Shown here in pieces: positions 1 to 8,552 of a stretch of 64,000 nucleotides of DNA. Each line of letters begins with the position of its first letter. Positions within the stretch are counted from its first letter, which is position 1. A program made the translations under genes and the position numbers. The notes beneath the pieces are model-generated. The model was not told the origin of the DNA, ran no database searches, and worked only from the letters and a program-made list of their open reading frames with translations. The stretch lies in contig CAZOHM010000009.1 in the NCBI GenBank assembly GCA_964579795.1, positions 15,263 to 79,262 of the forward strand, written 5' to 3'. This stretch comes from JAEYFP01 sp964579795 (GTDB taxonomy: Bacteria; Bacillota; Clostridia; Lachnospirales; Lachnospiraceae).

Positions 1-12
1 AGCGGAAAACAT
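1..12 (-). CDS. 5' end of a leftward gene, truncated by the window edge
   Basis: On the minus strand an ATG lies at 12-10, preceded six bases upstream by a perfect AAGGAGG ribosome site (complement of 19-25). Only four codons (Met-Phe-Ser-Ala) are inside the window, so the product cannot be named. The arrangement shows that a gene runs leftward off the edge, divergent from the gene at 232. Confidence 0.5.
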
Positions 13-160
13 GATAAGCCTCCTTAAGCATTTGTGAATTTCTATTCAGTTTTATTATGCAGTTCAAGTATACACAACTCCCAAAAACCTGTAAAGCCAA
101 ATTAAAGAAAGAAAAAAGCAGAAAATTTTATAAATTTTCGTACCAAACAATTATTATTTT

Positions 161-169
161 TGGTATAAT
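161..169 (+). promoter_or_regulatory. Extended -10 promoter for the anti-sigma/STAS operon
   Basis: TGGTATAAT at 161-169 matches the extended -10 form TGnTATAAT. No good -35 hexamer is visible 17 bases upstream. It would start transcription near 176, about 55 bases before the first start codon. Confidence 0.5.
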
Positions 170-231
170 CAAATCATTAATATATAATCTAACGAAAATA
201 GAAATATCGCACAGGAGAGGGGTGCCAGTAT

Positions 232-825
232 ATGAAATCAAATATATGCAGGTTAGCCGGCAGTGAGCCGGATATTGAATTAGCACTGGATGAAGTAGAA
301 AAGGTAGCATCTTATAATAGGCTTCTTCCAAAACAGACTATACAGCTGAGATTACTTGCCGAGGAATTGATTGGCATGCAGAAAGGGATACTTGGGTTTG
401 TCAAAGGAGAGTTTTATATTGAAAACACAGGAAATGAATATCGGATGTGTTTACGTTCTGATATCAAGGCTGACCCATTTACACAGGAGCGTTTTGTCGA
501 AATGTCTACAAAACACAAAAATGATGCATACAAGGGATTTATGGGAAAGATTCGTCTCGTTGCAGATGCTCTTATGAATGACCCATCAGGCGGGACTGTC
601 AATTATTTTGACAGTTGTGATACAAGCAGTAATATGATGTGTATTTGCCCAGTAGATGCCTATGAGCGAGTATGGGCACTCAGTCATTACCGGAACGAAA
701 CTGAAGCGAATACAACAGAATGGGATGAATTGGAGCGCTCAATTGTTGCGAATATCGCTGATGATGTTATAATAGGTGCAAGGAATAATTATGTAGAAAT
801 GGTTATTGTAAAGAAATTCAACTAA
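232..825 (+). CDS. RsbW-like anti-sigma / GHKL ATPase-related protein, degenerate
   Basis: A 197-residue soluble protein with no signal or membrane segment. The ATG at 232 follows an AGGAGAGG ribosome site. Residues about 45-55 (LRLLAEELIG) resemble the N-box helix of RsbW/SpoIIAB-type serine kinases. I see no clear DxGxG or GxGxG ATP-lid motif, so kinase activity is doubtful. The next gene, 20 bases downstream, encodes a STAS anti-anti-sigma factor, the usual partner of such kinases, and this is the main support for the call. If the pair works conventionally, this protein would bind a sigma factor or another target and be released by the STAS protein. No sigma factor gene is visible nearby. 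The family call is an inference. Confidence 0.55.
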   Translation: MKSNICRLAGSEPDIELALDEVEKVASYNRLLPKQTIQLRLLAEELIGMQKGILGFVKGEFYIENTGNEYRMCLRSDIKADPFTQERFVEMSTKHKNDAYKGFMGKIRLVADALMNDPSGGTVNYFDSCDTSSNMMCICPVDAYERVWALSHYRNETEANTTEWDELERSIVANIADDVIIGARNNYVEMVIVKKFN

Positions 826-845
826 TAAATGGAGGGAACCCACAG

Positions 846-1142
846 ATGAAGATTGAAACAACCAAAAATGAAAGCGCCCTAGTGCTGAAAGTTATCGGTA
901 GAATTGATACAATGACAGCTCCAGATCTTGAAAAAGAGGTTACACAGATAGGGACAGATGTTACAGAATTAACATTTGATTTTAATGAACTGGATTATAT
1001 TTCCAGCGCCGGACTCAGAGTATTGTTGATTGCAATTAAGAAAATGAACGCACAGGGATCACTTTCTATTATTGGAGCAAATGATCTTGTGAAGGAAGTA
1101 TTTGAAGTAACAGGATTTATGGATCTTGTCAAAGTCAATTAG
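846..1142 (+). CDS. STAS-domain anti-sigma factor antagonist
   Basis: A 98-residue protein that is essentially one STAS domain, the SpoIIAA/RsbV fold. Residues about 52-60 (LDYISSAGL) form the conserved loop in which the first or second Ser is the phosphorylation site in characterised homologues. It is expected to bind the upstream RsbW-like protein when unphosphorylated and free that protein's target. The ribosome site is GGAGGG at 832-837. The gene lies between the RsbW-like gene and a LacI regulator that starts two bases after its stop, so the three look co-transcribed. Confidence 0.85.
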   Translation: MKIETTKNESALVLKVIGRIDTMTAPDLEKEVTQIGTDVTELTFDFNELDYISSAGLRVLLIAIKKMNAQGSLSIIGANDLVKEVFEVTGFMDLVKVN

Positions 1143-1144
1143 AT

Positions 1145-2134
1145 ATGATTTCTATTAAGGATGTTGCGGAACGTGCGGGTGTGGCGATTTCTACTGTGTC
1201 TAAGGTGCTGAATAATTATCCGTATGTCAGCGAAGAGACAAAAAGAAAGGTACGTGCATCCATTCATGAATTAAATTATATTCCGAATACGATTGCTGCT
1301 GCGCTTTCTTCCAAACAGACCGGGCGTGCAGCAATTTTGATTAGTCTGAATACACAGACACAGGCCATAGATGAAATTACGATGCAGTATTTGTCCGGTG
1401 CTCTAAATCGAGCTTTGGAGCTTAATATTGAGATTATCACTATTTTTCTGTCTATGATTTCCCATATGACGCCGGAGGAAATCATTCGATATCTGCAATC
1501 TCAAGGAATTTCGGGTCTGATTATTTGCGGAATGTCAAAGGATGATCATTATCTTCAGGAACTGATTGATTCACAAATGTTTCAGTGTGTTGTTGTAGAT
1601 GCGCCTATTACCAATGAGAAGACATCCTATGTCTGGGTTGATAACAGACGAGCACAGTATGAAGTTGCAAAAAAGACGATTCTTGAGAATACATGCAAGC
1701 GCATCCTATATATTGCCGGAAAAAAGAATGGATATGTGACGGATGAAAGATTGGCAGGTATGCGTCAGCTCGCTGAAGAATTGAATCTGAAGCTTCTTGT
1801 TAGAACCGGTGGATATTCAGAGCTTAAAGCCAGAGAAATAGCGTTTCGATATGCAAAAAACAAAGATGCGGTAGTTTGTGCATCGGATCTAATGGCAATT
1901 GGAGCAATGAATGCATTGACAGAGATGGATATTTTTCGTCCGGTATGCGGATTTGATGGGATTACATTGATGGGTTACGTAGGAAAGCAGATGAACACAG
2001 TCAGACAGGACTTTTATAATGTTGCTGCGAATGCTGTTTCAGAATTAAAACGACTGTTTGACAGTAAACCGGGTCGGGGAGTTATACTTCCGTTTGAGCT
2101 TGTAAAACTTTATTATAATGATATCATATGCTGA
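1145..2134 (+). CDS. LacI-family transcriptional regulator
   Basis: A 329-residue repressor-type protein. Residues 3-22 are a LacI helix-turn-helix (IKDVAERAGVAISTVSKVLN), followed by the hinge (YIPNTIAAALSS) and a periplasmic-binding-like sensor domain. The start follows the STAS stop by two bases and has no obvious Shine-Dalgarno, so translation is probably coupled to the upstream gene. The next gene rightward is glgP, whose promoter carries a LacI-type palindrome, so this protein is one candidate regulator of glucan metabolism; the other is at 10947. The sensor region reads diverged (FDGITLMGY replaces the common GFD/P element). The ligand is unknown. Confidence 0.85.
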   Translation: MISIKDVAERAGVAISTVSKVLNNYPYVSEETKRKVRASIHELNYIPNTIAAALSSKQTGRAAILISLNTQTQAIDEITMQYLSGALNRALELNIEIITIFLSMISHMTPEEIIRYLQSQGISGLIICGMSKDDHYLQELIDSQMFQCVVVDAPITNEKTSYVWVDNRRAQYEVAKKTILENTCKRILYIAGKKNGYVTDERLAGMRQLAEELNLKLLVRTGGYSELKAREIAFRYAKNKDAVVCASDLMAIGAMNALTEMDIFRPVCGFDGITLMGYVGKQMNTVRQDFYNVAANAVSELKRLFDSKPGRGVILPFELVKLYYNDIIC

Positions 2135-2160
2135 GATACTTGTGCATACTGTATATTTTT

Positions 2161-2195
2161 GGCTGCTTTAGCAAATGCTATAAGCAGCTTTTTTT
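2161..2195 (+). terminator. Rho-independent terminator after the LacI gene
   Basis: GCTGCTT pairs with AAGCAGC; the loop contains a smaller TAGCA/TGCTA stem. A run of seven T follows at 2189-2195. It separates the anti-sigma/STAS/lacI operon from glgP. Confidence 0.85.
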
Positions 2196-2234
2196 GTATA
2201 AATCTCACAAAATCAATCTTTATTAAAAAGGGGG

Positions 2235-2263
2235 TTGCGGAAAACGTTTTCCTAAATTATGAT
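2235..2263 (+). promoter_or_regulatory. glgP promoter with embedded LacI-type operator
   Basis: TTGCGG (2235-2240) and TATGAT (2258-2263) are separated by 17 bases. A perfect 14-bp palindrome GGAAAACGTTTTCC lies at 2239-2252, overlapping the -35 end and filling the spacer. The central CG is typical of LacI/MalR-family operators. Repressor bound here would block RNA polymerase directly. The most likely binders are the LacI proteins at 1145 or 10947, or a CcpA-like regulator elsewhere. Confidence 0.75.
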
Positions 2264-2371
2264 AAAGATATGAAAACAGTTCGTACTAAATGTGAAGAAA
2301 AGATGTATGATAGATATATGCATTGAAGTATTCATAGTTTGCGCAAACATTATTTAGAACGGAGGATTAAG

Positions 2372-4699
2372 ATGTCATATCAAAAGGTTAGAACGGAGGT
2401 ACTGCAGATGCAGTTGGAAAAAAATATATCAGAGATATCAGAGCGGCTTTTTGGAAAAACACTTGCTGCCTGTACAGATGCAGAAACATATAGTTGTGTG
2501 CTTCAGCTGACAAAAGAAATGATGGAGTCGGCTCCACAAATATCAGGGGATAAGAAGATCTACTATATTTCTGCTGAATTTTTAATAGGAAAACTATTAT
2601 CCAATAACCTGATTAATTTAGGGATCTATGACAAATTGAGAGAGGTTCTTGAAAAGAATGGAAAGGATCTTTCTGTAATTGAAGATATTGAACCGGAACC
2701 GTCTCTCGGAAATGGTGGTCTTGGAAGACTGGCTGCCTGTTTTCTGGATTCCATGGCTACACTCGGTTTACAGGGTGATGGAATAGGGCTGAATTATCAT
2801 TTTGGATTATTCAAACAGATATTCCGCGACAGACTGCAGCAGACAGAGAAGAATGACTGGATGGAAGAACCCTCATGGCTGACAAAAACGGATACCTCGT
2901 TTGAAATCTGCTTTGGAAAAAAGAAGCTTAAATCAGTACTCTATGATATTGATGTTATTGGATATCAGAATGGTATGAATAAACTTCATCTGTTTGATGT
3001 AGAATCTGTTGATGAAGGGATTGTAGAAGATGGTATTGAATTTGATAAGACCGACATTGAAAAGAATCTGACCCTCTTTTTGTATCCGGATGATTCGGAT
3101 GAAGCAGGTAATCTTTTGAGAATCTATCAGCAGTATTTTATGGTAAGCAATGCAGCACAGCTCATTTTGAAAGAAATGCGTGAAAAACAGTATGACCTAA
3201 GACAGATGTATAAGCATGCTGTCATTCAAATCAATGATACGCATCCAACAATGATTATCCCTGAACTTATTAGAATTTTGACAGAGGATAAGGCAATTTC
3301 CATGGATGATGCAATTGAGATCGTCAGCAAGACATGTGCATATACAAATCACACGATTTTGGCAGAGGCACTGGAAAAATGGCCATTAGATTATTTGAAA
3401 AAAGTCGTTCCACAGCTTGTTCCGATTATCAAGGAGCTTTCAAAGCGTGTTGCAGCTAAATATAAAGATCCGAAGGTCCAGATTATCGATAAGGAAAAGA
3501 GAGTGCATATGGCACATATTGATATTCATTATGGATTTTCCATCAATGGTGTTGCCGCCCTGCATACAGAAATTCTAAAAGAATCAGAGCTAAAGCATTT
3601 TTATGATATTTATCCTGAAAAATTTAATAACAAAACGAATGGTATTACATTCAGACGCTGGCTGATGTCGTGCAATAATGAGCTTTCAGACTATATTACA
3701 GAAGTAATTGGAACAAGCTGGATGCGTGATGCCGGACGTCTTGAAAAGCTGCTTGCATATGTGGATGATGAAGCGGTTCTCGACAGGATTGCACAGATTA
3801 AACTGCATAAGAAACAGGAATTGGCTGCATACATTGAAAAGAAAGAGGGTGTCAGTCTGGATGTGAATTCTGTATTTGATATCCAAATCAAGAGAATGCA
3901 TGAGTATAAGCGTCAGCAGATGAATGCGCTTTATATTATTCATAAATATCTGGAAATCAAAGCGGGGAAAAAACCTGTCAGACCAATGACATTCCTGTTT
4001 GGAGCAAAAGCTGCACCTGCCTATGTAATTGCACAGGATATTATTCACTTGATTTTGGTTTTACAGGAAATCATTAATCATGATCCGGATGTCAGCCCAT
4101 ATATGAAAGTGTTGATGGTGGAAAACTATAACGTAAGCTACGCAGAAAAGCTGATCCCAGCGTGCGATATTTCGGAACAGATTTCACTGGCATCAAAAGA
4201 AGCTTCAGGAACAGGAAATATGAAATTTATGCTGAATGGAGCAGTCACACTTGGTACAAGTGACGGAGCCAATGTTGAGATTCATCAGCTGGTTGGTGAT
4301 GAGAATATATATATATTTGGAAAAGACAGTGAAACCGTTATTAAGCATTATGAAAAAGCAGATTATGTGTCAAAGGATTATTATAAAAAGAGCAAGACAA
4401 TTAAAGCAGCTGTTGATTTCATTGTAAGTAAGCAGGCATTAAAGGTTGGACATAAAGAAAATCTGGAACGTCTTTATAAAGAAATTTTAAATAAAGATTG
4501 GTTTATGACTCTGTTAGATCTGGAGGAATATATTAAAGTAAAGGATCAGGCGTTTGCAGATTATGAAAAGCAAAGCAGCTGGAAGAAGAAAATGCTTGTA
4601 AATATTGCAAAAGCTGGATTCTTCTCATCTGACAGAACTATTGCTGAGTATAACAATGATATTTGGAAGCTGAATGACTGGGAAAAGAGTAAAAAGTAA
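2372..4699 (+). CDS. glgP: Glycogen/starch/maltodextrin phosphorylase
   Basis: A 775-residue GT35 enzyme that splits terminal alpha-1,4 glucosyl units with phosphate to give glucose-1-phosphate. The PLP-binding motif EASGTGNMKFMLNGA is present, with the Schiff-base Lys at about residue 618. The N-terminal EPEPSLGNGGLGRLAACF element of the family is also present. I chose the ATG at 2372 because GGAGG lies at 2361-2365; an in-frame TTG at 2339 has no ribosome site. The length is slightly short for bacterial phosphorylases (about 800) but the protein looks intact. It has its own promoter and operator and acts with the MalQ enzyme at 9417 on imported maltodextrins or stored glycogen. Confidence 0.95.
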   Translation: MSYQKVRTEVLQMQLEKNISEISERLFGKTLAACTDAETYSCVLQLTKEMMESAPQISGDKKIYYISAEFLIGKLLSNNLINLGIYDKLREVLEKNGKDLSVIEDIEPEPSLGNGGLGRLAACFLDSMATLGLQGDGIGLNYHFGLFKQIFRDRLQQTEKNDWMEEPSWLTKTDTSFEICFGKKKLKSVLYDIDVIGYQNGMNKLHLFDVESVDEGIVEDGIEFDKTDIEKNLTLFLYPDDSDEAGNLLRIYQQYFMVSNAAQLILKEMREKQYDLRQMYKHAVIQINDTHPTMIIPELIRILTEDKAISMDDAIEIVSKTCAYTNHTILAEALEKWPLDYLKKVVPQLVPIIKELSKRVAAKYKDPKVQIIDKEKRVHMAHIDIHYGFSINGVAALHTEILKESELKHFYDIYPEKFNNKTNGITFRRWLMSCNNELSDYITEVIGTSWMRDAGRLEKLLAYVDDEAVLDRIAQIKLHKKQELAAYIEKKEGVSLDVNSVFDIQIKRMHEYKRQQMNALYIIHKYLEIKAGKKPVRPMTFLFGAKAAPAYVIAQDIIHLILVLQEIINHDPDVSPYMKVLMVENYNVSYAEKLIPACDISEQISLASKEASGTGNMKFMLNGAVTLGTSDGANVEIHQLVGDENIYIFGKDSETVIKHYEKADYVSKDYYKKSKTIKAAVDFIVSKQALKVGHKENLERLYKEILNKDWFMTLLDLEEYIKVKDQAFADYEKQSSWKKKMLVNIAKAGFFSSDRTIAEYNNDIWKLNDWEKSKK

Positions 4700-4736
4700 A
4701 ATTCAGGAATAGAAGTACTGAAATGATAAATGAAAT

Positions 4737-4781
4737 GAGGGCATCAGGTCAGGTATAACCGGATGCTCTTATTTATTTTTT
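4737..4781 (+). terminator. Terminator after glgP
   Basis: GGGCATC (4739-4745) pairs with GATGCTC (4762-4768) with one G-U pair. A T-rich tract follows. The leftward gene ends at 4769 inside the structure. Confidence 0.7.
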
Positions 4782-5692
4782 GTCTTTTGCTTTTTGATAT
4801 CCAAAGTAGAGATAAGTGTAACAGCTACAATAATGCATGCAAAGCCAAGATAATCTGCAGTTTTGAATTGTTGACCGAGCCAGACAACAGAAAAAATAAC
4901 AGAAGAAAACGGCTCCATACAAGAAAGAATTCCTGCTTTAGCAGCACCGATCAGCTGTATGGATTTGATAAACAGTGTAAATGCAATCAATGTTCCAAAC
5001 AGAATCAGAAAAGAATAGAGAAGTACTGCACGAAGGTCCCAGTGTATCCCACTTTTTGGAAAGCCTGTTGCAAAAAGCATAACAAGACCGGCAAGAAACA
5101 TTCCCCATCCAACTATATAGGTTGTTCCATATTTGGCAACGATGCCAACCGGAAGCAGCATATAAAAAACAAGTCCAAAGACAGAGATAATTCCAAAAAC
5201 CAGTGCCGCAGAAGAGATTGTAAGTGAATGAAAGCTTCCGCCGGTTGCGAAAAGAAAAATACCAAAAAAAGCAAGCAGAACACCAATTAACTCGAAAATA
5301 TGAGGCATTTTTCTGTTGCAAAAAGCAACCCATAATACAATAAAAACTGGGGCGATATACTGAATGACTGTTGCAGTCGCTGCGTTGGAATAGCGGATTG
5401 TCAGAAAGAAAAAGTACTGTACACCGATCATACCAAGAATTGCAAAGCCAAAGAGAACGGCAACATCCTTTTTACATTTCCATATAGATAATACAGGCCG
5501 TTTTTGAATCAGTCTCATAAGAAGAATCAGGGCACCTGAGATAATCAGACGCCATGTGACAACAAATTCAACAGAAATATTATAATCTTTAAATAACAAA
5601 TCCCCGGCATTTCCGCTGACTCCCCACAACAAACCTGCTAGTATAGAAAGCATATAGCCAATTAATGAGCTGTTTTTAATTTTAATAGACAT
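4769..5692 (-). CDS. EamA/DMT-family metabolite exporter
   Basis: A 307-residue membrane protein with about ten hydrophobic segments arranged as two EamA halves. The N-terminal half carries the motif GLLWGVSGNAGDLLF, and the internal repeat ends near GLACIIVAVTLIS. The family exports amino acids, nucleobases or other small metabolites; the substrate cannot be read from sequence. The leftward start at 5692 has AAGGGAG upstream on its strand. It is transcribed away from the malE promoter region and is not part of the glucan operon. It may be unrelated to sugar use despite the location. Confidence 0.85.
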   Translation of the reverse strand: MSIKIKNSSLIGYMLSILAGLLWGVSGNAGDLLFKDYNISVEFVVTWRLIISGALILLMRLIQKRPVLSIWKCKKDVAVLFGFAILGMIGVQYFFFLTIRYSNAATATVIQYIAPVFIVLWVAFCNRKMPHIFELIGVLLAFFGIFLFATGGSFHSLTISSAALVFGIISVFGLVFYMLLPVGIVAKYGTTYIVGWGMFLAGLVMLFATGFPKSGIHWDLRAVLLYSFLILFGTLIAFTLFIKSIQLIGAAKAGILSCMEPFSSVIFSVVWLGQQFKTADYLGFACIIVAVTLISTLDIKKQKTKNK

Positions 5693-5722
5693 AGTAGGAC
5701 TCCCTTAATTAATATTCTGTCG

Positions 5723-5751
5723 ATTATAGCGGAATGCATACAGAAAAGCAA
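5723..5751 (-). promoter_or_regulatory. Promoter of the EamA transporter gene
   Basis: On the minus strand TTGCTT (5751-5746) and TATAAT (5728-5723) are separated by exactly 17 bases, about 30 bases upstream of the start codon at 5692. Confidence 0.7.
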
Positions 5752-6136
5752 GTGAAAACATGAGAAACACATTATAACGACAGAACCGTATAAATTTTTT
5801 TTTGTGAATTATATCTAAAATCAGTGAAAGTAATTAATGTAAAACTCACAAAAAAAATGAAAGGTATTGCAATGTGAGCGGCGAAGTGATATTATTTAAC
5901 CAGGTTACCGGAAACGTTACCGATACCGATACCGATAACGATACCGAGAACGGTTTCATTATCAACGCAGATGGAAGCAAACTAAAGAGTAATGTTGACA
6001 GCAGCGTTGCAGCATTACAGCAGAAACCGCAAAATGGTATGGATAATGTAAAGGAAACCTGCAAAAGTATAATTATTGCACTTTTGCACAACCTATTTAT
6101 CAGTTAACAAACAATTTCAAAGGAGAGGTAATCATT
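5752..6136. promoter_or_regulatory. Divergent intergenic region upstream of malE, with promoter and operator array
   Basis: This gene-free stretch holds the malE promoter (TTGCAA 5867-5872, 17-base spacer, TATTAT 5890-5895). Immediately downstream are eight consecutive hexamers at 5905-5952 of consensus ataccg/nnaacg. A near-palindrome GGAAACGTTACC at 5910-5921 resembles the glgP operator, and further AACG cores follow at about 5937-5940 and 5949-5952. The leader between about 5902 and 6137 is over 230 bases. A 77-codon frame across it starts with GTG inside the promoter and is judged non-coding. Confidence 0.65.
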
Positions 6137-7573
6137 ATGAAAAAGAAAGTAATCAGTACTTTACTTGCAACCGCTATGGTAGCTTCCTTATTAGCAGGTT
6201 GTGGCTCACAGGCAGCACCAGCAGCAGAGGCACCAGCAGCAGAAGAGACAACAGAAGAAGCAGCACCAGCAGATGACGCTGCAGCTGAAGAAGAGGCACC
6301 AGCTGCTGATACAGCAAGCGCTGAAGGTGGAAAGGTTTATTATTTGAACTTCAAGCCTGAGCAGGCAGAGCAGTGGAAAGCACTTGGTCAGACATACAGC
6401 GATCAGACAGGTGTACAGGTAACAATTGAAACAGCAGCATCAGGAACATACGAATCAACATTGAAGTCAGAAATGGCTAAAACAGATGCACCTACTTTAT
6501 TCCAGGTAAATGGTCCGGTTGGTCTTGCTAACTGGAAAGACTATGTATATGACTTGAAGGATTCAGACATCTATGGACAGTTAAAGAGTGATGACTTTGC
6601 TTTAACAGGAGACAATGGTGAGGTTTATGGTATTGCTTATGTAATTGAAACTTATGGTATCATTTACAACAAAAAGCTTCTCGCTGATTATTGTGCTCTT
6701 GATGGAGCTGTAATCAAGGATGCTTCTGAAATCAACAGTTTTGATACATTAAAGGCAGTTGCAGAAGACATTCAGGCAAAGAAAGCTGATCTTGGTGTAG
6801 AAGGTGCTTTCACATCAGCAGGTATGGATTCCAGTTCGGACTGGAGATTTAAGACACATCTTGCAAACCTTCCGATTTACTATGAGTATGAGAATGATGG
6901 CATGACAACAGGTTCTATCAAAGGCTCTTATCTTGATAACTACAAAGCAATTTGGGATCTGTATATCAACAATGCAACATGTGCACCAAGCTTGCTCTCA
7001 AGCAAGACAGGTGAGGATGCAGCATCTGAGTTTGCACTTGGCGAGGCAGTATTTTACCAGAATGGTACATGGGCATATGGTGACATCCAGGGTAACGAAG
7101 TTGCAGATGAAGATTTAGGAATGCTTCCAATCTATATCGGTGTAGAGGGTGAAGAAAATCAGGGCTTATGTACAGGTAGTGAGAACTACTGGTGTGTAAA
7201 CGCAAAGGCTTCTGAGGCAGATATTCAGGCAACACTTGATTTCCTTAACTGGGTAATCACAAGCGATGAAGGAAGAACAGCTCTTGCAACAGATATGGGA
7301 TTTGTAACACCTTTCAAATCATTTACAGACGAGTATTTGGCAGAAAATCCACTTCTTTCAGCAGCTAATGAATCAATTGAAGCTGGCAAGAAATCAGTTA
7401 GCTGGTGCTTTACAACAATGCCTTCAGAAGAATGGAAGAATGGTGTTGGAAGTGCACTTCTTGAATATGCACAGGGTACAGCAGATTGGGATGGAGTTAA
7501 GACAGCATTTGTTGATGGCTGGGCTAAAGAATACGCAGCATCTAATGCAGCAGCAGAAGACGCAGCAGAGTAA
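6137..7573 (+). CDS. malE: Maltodextrin/maltose ABC transporter substrate-binding lipoprotein
   Basis: A 478-residue extracellular solute-binding protein, family 1. The N-terminus is a lipoprotein signal: KKK, a hydrophobic core, then LLAGC with Cys at about residue 22. A long Ala/Glu/Pro-rich linker (residues about 25-60) leads into the binding fold. The ribosome site is GGAGAGG just before the ATG. It is the first gene of a set with two permeases and a 4-alpha-glucanotransferase, which points to maltodextrins as ligand; this is inference from context. No ATPase gene is in the cluster, so a shared MsmK-type ATPase encoded elsewhere probably powers it. The upstream operator array suggests LacI control. 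Confidence 0.88.
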   Translation: MKKKVISTLLATAMVASLLAGCGSQAAPAAEAPAAEETTEEAAPADDAAAEEEAPAADTASAEGGKVYYLNFKPEQAEQWKALGQTYSDQTGVQVTIETAASGTYESTLKSEMAKTDAPTLFQVNGPVGLANWKDYVYDLKDSDIYGQLKSDDFALTGDNGEVYGIAYVIETYGIIYNKKLLADYCALDGAVIKDASEINSFDTLKAVAEDIQAKKADLGVEGAFTSAGMDSSSDWRFKTHLANLPIYYEYENDGMTTGSIKGSYLDNYKAIWDLYINNATCAPSLLSSKTGEDAASEFALGEAVFYQNGTWAYGDIQGNEVADEDLGMLPIYIGVEGEENQGLCTGSENYWCVNAKASEADIQATLDFLNWVITSDEGRTALATDMGFVTPFKSFTDEYLAENPLLSAANESIEAGKKSVSWCFTTMPSEEWKNGVGSALLEYAQGTADWDGVKTAFVDGWAKEYAASNAAAEDAAE

Positions 7574-7605
7574 TTTAAAGAATGAACAGGTTCTGTTAAT
7601 TAAAA

Positions 7606-7633
7606 GGGTGAGCGAGCGATTTGCTCACCCTTT
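7606..7633 (+). terminator. Intercistronic hairpin between malE and malF (attenuator)
   Basis: GGGTGAGC pairs perfectly with GCTCACCC around a nine-base loop, followed by TTT only. The short T run suggests partial termination or a 3' stabilising structure, leaving malE more abundant than the permease genes. Confidence 0.7.
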
Positions 7634-7709
7634 ATTAGAAAACCGGAGCAGGGCAGAAACATAGTATGACATGACAGAGCATCCGGACAGGCGGAAAGGG
7701 AATGAAATT

Positions 7710-8552
7710 ATGGAGAAATCAATTAAAAAATATTTTCCCATATTTGTGTTACCAACATTAATTGCATTTACAATTGGTTTTCTTGCTCCATTTGTAATGG
7801 GAATTTACCTGTCGTTTTGTGAATTTACGACAGTAGTTGATTCAGAGTTTGTTGGAATTAAGAATTATACAAGGATTTTTTCGGATACGACATTTGAGCA
7901 TGCACTTTGGTTTACGGCGTTGTTTACTATTGTATCAGTGATTGTAATCAATTTGCTTGCATTTATTGTAGCAATGCTTTTGACAAGAGGTGTTGCTGGT
8001 ACGAATATATTCAGAACAGTATTCTTTATGCCGAACTTGATTGGTGGAATCATTCTGGGATATATTTGGCAGCTGATATTAAATGGTATTTTATTACACT
8101 GGGAGAGAACACTTACCTACAGTTCCTCATATGGGTTCTGGGGTTTATTGATATTAATGTGCTGGCAGCAGGTCGGCTATATGATGATTATCTATATTGC
8201 AGGTATTCAGAATGTACCGGGAGATCTGATTGAAGCAGCAAAGATTGATGGAGCAACAAAATGGCAGACATTAAAGGGTGTTATCATACCGATGGTCATG
8301 CCGTCTATTACAATCTGTACATTCCTGACATTAACCAATTCCTTTAAGCTGTTTGATCAGAACCTTGCATTAACAGCAGGAGAACCGTCCAATATGTCAG
8401 AAATGCTTGCATTGAATATTTACAATACATTTTATGGAAGAGTTGGCTGGGAAGGCGTAGGCCAGGCTAAAGCTGTCGTATTCTTTATTCTCGTTGCAGC
8501 GATTGCAATTATCCAGATGCGTTTAACAAGAGATAAGGAGGTGCAGCAATAA
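7710..8552 (+). CDS. malF: Maltodextrin ABC transporter permease, MalF type
   Basis: A 280-residue inner-membrane protein with six predicted hydrophobic helices. The permease signature near residues 175-195 (EAAKIDGATKWQTLKGVIIP) is the EAA loop that docks on the ATPase. The ATG at 7710 has GGAAAGGG upstream; an in-frame ATG at 7671 lacks a ribosome site and would add 13 polar residues. It lacks the long N-terminal extension of E. coli MalF, as is usual in Firmicutes. The stop overlaps the start of the next permease (TAATG), so translation is coupled. Confidence 0.9.
   Translation: MEKSIKKYFPIFVLPTLIAFTIGFLAPFVMGIYLSFCEFTTVVDSEFVGIKNYTRIFSDTTFEHALWFTALFTIVSVIVINLLAFIVAMLLTRGVAGTNIFRTVFFMPNLIGGIILGYIWQLILNGILLHWERTLTYSSSYGFWGLLILMCWQQVGYMMIIYIAGIQNVPGDLIEAAKIDGATKWQTLKGVIIPMVMPSITICTFLTLTNSFKLFDQNLALTAGEPSNMSEMLALNIYNTFYGRVGWEGVGQAKAVVFFILVAAIAIIQMRLTRDKEVQQ

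Noticed and set aside
5874..6107. 77-codon frame upstream of malE reading Thr-Asp repeats
   Set aside because: It begins with GTG between the -35 and -10 elements, before the transcription start. The Thr-Asp repeat simply reflects the hexamer DNA array. No ribosome site.
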